A stretch of 64,000 nucleotides of DNA from Microglena sp. YARC (lineage: Eukaryota; Chlorophyta; Chlorophyceae; Chlamydomonadales; Chlamydomonadaceae): the NCBI GenBank assembly GCA_022414725.1, contig CM039462.1, positions 95,339,363-95,403,362 on the forward strand, given 5' to 3'. A model generated the notes under the pieces. The model had not been told where the DNA came from, did not search any database, and worked only from the letters and a program-made list of their open reading frames with translations. Within the stretch, counting starts at the first letter, position 1. Each line of letters opens with the position of its first letter. The position numbers and the translations under genes are program-made. This document shows, piece by piece, positions 57,923-64,000 of the stretch.

Positions 57923-60002
57923 AAGCGTCATCTTTTTTTGTGAATACATCCGAGTGTCTTTTGGTATTGTATTTCTTTCCCAACAATCCAGACAACTTGT
58001 TGGGTATACCCTTTCGAAGTTTTAGTGGAATATCTTCGTATTTTTCATCAAAACACGATGCCACTAGGTCTCCCAATTCTTCGCATTTTACCCATAGAAC
58101 TTCTAAATATGACAATACGCTATATTCGACGTTCATTGATTCCAGTTTTAACAATTCGTATCCGTATATGAGCATACGTTCTTTGCTGTAAATTTTGTGT
58201 CTTTTAGTTATTTTCACAACATACAAGAACTTACTGTTGATAGGTCTGTTTTCATTGGCTTGGAATGTATCCCATGGATGGACAATTGGAAAACCCAATG
58301 TTTTCAAAATATATATCAAGCATGAAGCATAGTGTTTGTTAAAATCTATTCCTACGTATTCATCACGTATGCAAAGAGAGAGATCTTCGTCAACAAGTTT
58401 ACCATTAGGGATAGACTCCGAATACCAGTTAAATACATTTGCAACTAGAGGGTGGTACGTGGAAAGGTTCTTTTTGTTGAGGATAGATTTCACGACAGTT
58501 GATTCTAGTATGATAAACTTTTTATAAATATCTATGTCATCAATCACACAATCGATGCATCCATCTATCTTAACGGCGGATTGAATCGAAATCTTAACAG
58601 ATTCCAAGTGATTCAAATATACGCCAGTGATTGTTGAGCCTCCTTGCGTGGTAAATGCTGGGGTTACTCCTTCGATACACACAATTTTTTCAAGAATAAG
58701 TGCCAAGTTGCCATTATAAATGATTTTTTATTTTTAGCAAGGATTTGTTCCTTGATTAATGGAAATATCTCCTCCACAGAGCTTGCTACTGCAATAGGGT
58801 ATGTCTTTTTTCCATTCTCATTTGGTAACTTGAATTCAGACGATGGATGTTCCAATACAGTGTCATGCGATGACGCATTGAATTCCTTTTTTTTGTCAAT
58901 GAGAGAGAGATGTCCGTTCCAGTAGATCGCTTTAGTTATGGTTTCAATAGCATGATGTAATTTTTCTGGTGTACATCCTGCCAGATATTGGTTCTCATTG
59001 TCGTATATCTTGCATCCAAAATTGTTTTTATCAAACCATTTGAGAAATAGTTCTATCGTGACAACGTCTTCATCAGTGTGTTCGGTAGAGGCTTTGTTGA
59101 AATAATCTCTGTACAATGACTCGTAGCTCATTGGTGGCCTGGGATCACTAACCAGATTTGTGTAATGCTTTTCATACGATTTCTTCAAAGATTGTAGAAT
59201 AACCTGAAAGGCACATGTATTGGGAGGGAGATCTAATAGTATGGATTGCTTGATAGAACCTCGTAGTGTGTCTTTCCCTTCAACGTCAATATCCCAAGTA
59301 TTTGTTGTCGCAACACATTGTAGCAGTGTTCTGTACAATTCTATGTTTGAAGGGAATTATGATGTCTTGGGTGCTTGATTCGTTTGAAATAATTTGAATA
59401 AAATTTGTATTGTAAAAGATTTCTAGCATGTATCCTGCTGCATCTGGGTCATCCTGGAAGATGTGGTGAATGAAGTCAACATAATCAGGAAACATTTTGT
59501 AGTCTGTTCCTTGTAGATTTGTGAGCAGTTCATAGTATCTTGATGTTTTAGGAATTATGAAGCCTTCAAGGCTGCCAATATGCAAGAATTTGCCTGATGG
59601 AAAGTCTTTGACGGGATTCCAAGCTTTTGAAAATGACGTTATTTCATGGGCATACATATGGTGTGTTATGCCGGCTTCTTGTTGTTTTTTGGAAGCTGTG
59701 TCAAAGCTATAACACATCATTCGTACAACACGTTTCTCGTACTTACTCTCCTCTAACTCCCTCTCCCTTTTTTTCTTTTTCTGCAAATAGCGTTCCCTAT
59801 CATATTGTACCTTATTTTCCCTCCCAACCTTTTTTACCTCTTCTTTCATGTAGTTCTTGTACCATTCCACAGCATTATAGAACTCTTCTACTGATTCGTG
59901 ACCCTGTTCGATCACATACTTTTTAGTAATCCTGCGTGGAGCTTCTCCTGCTGCTACCAAATGCTTTTTGTACCATTTTGCCAAAGTTGTATTTGATGCC
60001 AT
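57923..60002 (-). pseudogene. 5' part of viral DNA polymerase (protein-primed B family type), broken by transposon C
   Basis: It would replicate the viral genome. The start is the ATG at 60002. Three overlapping frames (60002-59286, 59338-58664 and 58706-57921) are linked by single-base shifts; the one near 58720 is at an A6 run. The last frame has GIDFNKHYASCL, fitting polymerase motif A, and PNKLSGLLGKK, fitting motif B. It is cut by transposon C just after KKDDA. Motif C lies across the transposon at 45119-43095. The N-terminal third is charged (KKKKRERELEESKYEKR) and no exonuclease motif was recognised. The polymerase identity relies on the three palm motifs in order and on the integrase neighbour. 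Confidence 0.7.
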
Positions 60003-60060
60003 TATAATTCTGTAATATATTAATATGTTACCAGTCTCTTAAGCGTCTTACTTAAAATAC

Positions 60061-60384
60061 CTAAAAAAATAATGTGCATTTCAATTTTTTGAATGAAACA
60101 CTATACTGCGACAGTTTCTGCCAATAATAACGCCTTTTTTTTTTTTTTGCGTAATATAGTCTTGCGCGTTCATTTCGTTTTTCGCGAAATTCAGGATCAT
60201 TTTGGTACCTGTTCCTGGTATATGCTTGTTGCCTCTCACGATATGCCTCATCTGTTTGATACCGTTTTACAGTTGCAAGTCTGGCGAGATTATTTACATA
60301 AGCACGATATTCAGGGTCTTCTTTCATTTTCGTCTTGTGGATTTCACTAGAATACGTGTGAACTTTGATGCAAGATTCGCTCAT
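60061..60384 (-). CDS. Small basic viral protein, function unknown
   Basis: It encodes 107 residues rich in Arg, Tyr, Lys and Glu with a loosely repeated pattern (DPEYRAYVNN, DEAYRERQQAY, DPEFREKRNERA), predicted to be a long charged helix. Similar short basic repeats occur in large DNA viruses of algae, but no family is named here. A T run at about 60137-60150 falls in the C-terminal KKKK stretch, so the last residues may be in the wrong frame. It lies between the fibre and polymerase genes on the same strand. Confidence 0.55.
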   Translation of the reverse strand: MSESCIKVHTYSSEIHKTKMKEDPEYRAYVNNLARLATVKRYQTDEAYRERQQAYTRNRYQNDPEFREKRNERARLYYAKKKKRRYYWQKLSQYSVSFKKLKCTLFF

Positions 60385-60487
60385 CTTATTATACTTGTAG
60401 TATATAATATGCTCAAGGTTCTTAAGTATTTTTTATTAGCTTTTCTAATCAAATAAAACCCTAAAACCTCCGAGTTTTTGATTGGTC

Positions 60488-63400
60488 TTAGTTTGTCTGT
60501 TTGGTAAGCGAAGCTTGCAAAACAGCTACTTCTACATTCAATAATTTAACAGAAGCACTCAATTGTTGGACAGCTGCAATCAAGTGTGGAACAAGTCCGT
60601 AATAATTTAATGTTAAATTATCAGTACTGTCTTTACCAACAAGATGGGGATACACATCTTGGACATCCTGAGCGTAAAGGCCATAATCGACAGTATATGG
60701 GTCATGTTTAAAAGCGTATTTTACAGGCATTAATCGATCAACTCTATCTAATGATTCCTTTGGGTCGACATATCTTATATGATTTTTGAGTCGACGATCT
60801 GAGTTCCCAGATATTGCACCAGTAGTAGATATATATACATACGGTATAATACTATTAGCAGGTAAATAATCATCTATAAAAGCTAATTCTATTCGATTAT
60901 TATTTGTACCTTGAAATGTTATGCGCAATTTGCTAGCAGACCATTGATCATGGAATTCTAATTTGGGAAATGACTCTTGATCAATAACCGGTGTCAATGT
61001 CGTTACATATCTATTACCCGTGGCTGAGAACATTACACCAGGTTCGACAGCTGTCCAATAACTTGTAGGGATTACAGGACGATTAGTTAATGAATTATAA
61101 TTCCCATCGAATAAAGTGGGTTTTCCTGTCAATGCTGCCCAGGTGCCATTAAAATTTGTAATAGAAGTTCCATTGATTCAGAATCCTGTTGCATTAACAT
61201 TCCCATTAACATCCAATGGGTAATCCGGATTCTGTTTACCTATCCCTAATTGAGCATCAGCATTTAGCGTCATAAGGTGTACTAATGTTGCTCCATTTCT
61301 ATGCCACCAGCTGTGTTTTTGCAAGTACCCCCCATTATTGTTATAGTCTGTTGTAAATTTGATATCACCATCGCTTTGAATGTCAATTCTATCACCCGTG
61401 CCTTTAATAACATCTCCAGAGATCGTAATATTCCCCATGTATTGACAGAAGATGTCGAACCAGTACCTACTGCTACACCGTTTATCAAGATCTGGTTAGC
61501 ATTTATAGTGCCATCAACGTCTAATAGATATGATGGTGTTGTAGTACCTATTCCGACGGATCCATTATCGGTTATAGTCATTCGAGTCACAAGGGTCCCG
61601 ATAGCTGAGCTTGTTCTGGTTTTAAAATGTAAATTACCACCATGATATTCTTGAGCAACTCTTTCTGATACAATTGCCGTATCAGGTGTGTCTGTCGACG
61701 CAAATGCTGTTAATCCACATGAAAACGCCATTCCATGTTGTCCCGTTGAAGTTCCAAGATTCGAAATCATCAAATTATAATCTATATTAGGCGAACTATC
61801 CGATAAACGTTTAGCAAAAGACTGAACCGTGAGAAGATTTCTAGAATTGGGACCGGTTCCTATTCCAAATGTATGACTCCCAGAAGTGCCTAAATACCAA
61901 CCAGTGCTTGATGTGTTGGTTTACCGGTAAGGTCATTATACGACTTGGAAAACAGGGTCGGTCGGTTTGTCAAACTATTATAATTTCCATCGAATAAAAC
62001 GGGTTTATTGGTTAAAAAATCGTAATCTCCATTAAAAGCAGATGTTGCAATTTCCACACCATTTACCCTGAATTTACCATACGCATTGATATCGCCAAGA
62101 ACATCGAGTGCATATCCTGGGTTCATACCAACTCCAATACCAAGTTGCCCACTTTCGGTGAGCCGCATTATCTGGTGTCCTGAATTTATACCAGATCCAT
62201 TCCTGCGCCAATTGAAGTTCTTTTTATCATTCTGATTGACATAAGATTGATCAGAGTTTATGTAACAGTTGTAGTCTCCCGTACTTATATTTTTGAATTC
62301 CGAATTAACACACTTTATCATATTAGTTGTAATTGTTATGTTCCCGAATGTGTTTGTATTCGTTGAAGATGTTGAAATTGGTGAACCATTAACCAAAAAT
62401 TGACCAGAACAGTTGATAGAACCCACGACATCCAAAGCATACCCTGTGTTTGTTGTACCAATTCCAAGATGACCGGTATCCAATAACCTCATAAGCGGTT
62501 GTGCAGTCTCTGAACCTAGTTTCCAATTAAAAGCCAGAGTTTTGTTTTTATTAGAATCTCTGTCAATGACAAATGTCATGTCTTCAGCGCTTTCAATGAC
62601 CATTGCGTAAAAATTCGATCTAATGTACATGTTATCAATCGTAATAAAACCGCATTTGAATAAACTGGTTTTTGTTTCGCCTGAACAGAGGATGTTTCCA
62701 ACCACGTCCAAGGCCTGGGATGGATTCTGTTTACCTATCCCTAATTGAGCATCAGCATTTAGCGTCATAAGGTGCTTATATGTGGGACCAGTCCTATGCC
62801 ACCAGCTGTGTTTTTGCAAGTACTCCCCATCACTATTAAAGTCTGTCGTATAATTGATATCACCATCGCTTATAATGTCAACCCTAGCACCAGTGCCTTT
62901 AATGACATCTCCAGAGATCGTAATATTTCCCCATCTATTGACTACTGCTGGTTTATTTGTAAGATCGTTATACGACCCAGAGAACAATAATGGTTTTCCA
63001 GTCAAGGAAGCGTATGCTCCATCGAACGCGCTGATAGGATTTCCTCCGACTCTAAAGATCCCTGTACAATTCACGTCCCCAAGAACATCCAATGCGTAAG
63101 CCGGATTCAGTATGTTTATACCTAATAGAGCATCTGCTGTTAGTGACATAAGGTGCTTATATGTGGGACCAGTCCTATGCCACCAGTTGTGTTTTTGCAA
63201 GTACTCCCCATCACTATTAAAGTCTGTCGTATAATTGATATCACCATCGCTATTAATGTTAAGCCTAGCACCTACGCCTTTAATGACATCTCCAGAGATC
63301 GTAATATTCCCCCATGTATTGACTACTACTGGTTTATTTGTAAGATCGTTATACGACCCAGATATCAATAATGGTTTTCCAGTCAAGGAAGCGTATGCTC

Positions 63401-63953
63401 CATCAAATAAGGCGGGTTTATCTGTAATATCAGTCCATGAGCCGGTGAATCCTTCAATTGCGTATGTATAATTTGACAGACTAACAATTTTATTACTGAT
63501 GGAAACAGACTGGTTACTTGCATAAACTGCGGCATTAGATGAAAAGGTCATCTTGGGATACATGTAATTTGAATTGTTGGTTGATAGATTTGAACTATAT
63601 GTTATTTTGGGATACATATAGTTACTGTTTCCTACAGCAAGATTTGAACAATATGTTATTTTGGGATACATGTAATTGCTATTGGCAACTGTAAGATTTG
63701 ATGAAAACACTACCACATTTGATGAAAATTCAGTCTTTGGATACATGTAGTTAGAATTACCAACAGCTAAATTGGAACTGAATACAATACCATTTGTGTT
63801 TTGAACAACCTGGGATGAAATTACACCTATTGATATCTGATTAGCAGTTGCTAGGTTTTTGGCAAATAACGCAACGTCATTAGCTCCGTTTATACTATTC
63901 TGAACCCTCTTGGTATTTTGTGGCTGCCCAAATATATATTGACTGGAAAACAT
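60488..63953 (-). pseudogene. Fibre-like protein with C-terminal S74 (endosialidase-type) chaperone domain, frameshifted
   Basis: The start is the ATG at 63953 (MFSSQYIFGQ). The first frame (63953-61890, 687 codons) has about six short repeats around SNYMYPK, then long repeats with GSYNDLTNKP, WGNITISGDVIKG, LGIG and YALDVLGD. Further frames (61773-61282, 61438-61178 and 61132-60488) continue without gaps and end in an S74 intramolecular chaperone domain: SDRRLKNHI with the Ser-Asp self-cleavage site, YGLYAQDV, and a C-terminal coiled coil (AAVQQLSASVKLLNVEVAVL). In phage tail spikes this domain trimerises the fibre and then cuts itself off. The virion-fibre role is inferred. At least three single-base shifts are needed. 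Confidence 0.8.
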
Positions 63954-64000
63954 TAAATTTAGGACATATATTATAACAAAATGAGAACAAGGAAAGTTGT
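63954..64000 (-). promoter_or_regulatory. AT-rich upstream region of the fibre gene
   Basis: On the minus strand a TATA-like TTATAATATATG lies about 20 bases before the start codon. A viral promoter is plausible; nothing else can be said from 47 bases. Confidence 0.3.

Larger units (their letters stand above)
41990..64000 (-). mobile_element. Integrated Polinton/virophage-like DNA virus, split by transposon copy C
   Basis: All genes are on the minus strand and compactly spaced, in AT-rich sequence unlike the surrounding repeats. In transcription order they are the fibre protein, a small basic protein, polymerase-helicase-HNH, and a retroviral-type integrase. A protein-primed-type polymerase together with an rve-type integrase is the hallmark combination of Polintons and Mavirus-type virophages. 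Capsid genes are not in the window and would lie to the right of 64000. Transposon C occupies 45166-57922. Several frames have single-base breaks. The host range is unknown; context suggests an algal host. Confidence 0.75.

Overview
The window is eukaryotic nuclear DNA and consists almost entirely of mobile and viral sequence. Genes have spliceosomal introns, there is an intron-bearing tRNA gene, Ty1/copia retrotransposons, a trace of TTTAGGG-type telomere sequence, and an integrated Polinton/virophage-like DNA virus. Together these suggest a repeat-rich unicellular alga, possibly a green (prasinophyte-like) one. That placement is inference: no host gene diagnostic of a lineage is present.

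Layout. (1) 1-9393: a decayed copia-type retrotransposon (one LTR at 9101-9393) carries a full-length, very young Ty1/copia element nested inside it (1202-8056, apparently identical LTRs, 5-bp target duplication CTGCA). (2) 9394-31348: copy A of a large DNA transposon, cut on the left by the retrotransposon. A second family member, copy B (15079-29396), is nested in one of its introns with a 4-bp duplication ATAT. (3) 31349-41989: tandem repeats, SINE/LINE-like debris, an ankyrin-repeat exon and a tRNA-Val(UAC) gene. (4) 41990-64000: an integrated virus on the minus strand, with a retroviral-type integrase, a protein-primed-type DNA polymerase joined to an SF1 helicase and an HNH-like zinc domain, a small basic protein, and a fibre protein with an S74 autoprotease domain. 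(5) 45166-57922: copy C of the transposon, inserted in the viral polymerase gene with 4-bp duplication AAGC.

The transposon family seen as copies A, B and C is the main discovery candidate. B and C are complete at 14.3 and 12.8 kb. They end in 29-bp terminal inverted repeats beginning AATGGGCGTTCCTGCTTCC and make 4-bp target duplications. Two divergently transcribed multi-exon genes share a short central promoter. Gene 1 is a DDE-like transposase candidate of the type containing a DUF7869-like domain, with an N-terminal Cys cluster and an acidic tail. Gene 2 is a roughly 1,500-residue protein with a ParB-like segment and a C-terminal beta-class DNA-methyltransferase-like domain whose DPPY motif is degenerate. 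Most introns carry one or many CTCCC...GGGAG hairpins. The hairpin core, the inner part of the terminal repeat and the subterminal palindromes all differ between B and A/C but agree within a copy. This suggests that they are recognised by the element's own proteins.

Nearly every long reading frame has one or more single-base frameshifts, often in homopolymers, and this includes the young copia element. Some of the breaks may therefore be consensus errors rather than true decay. In-frame stops in A, B and C gene copies are better evidence of real inactivation.
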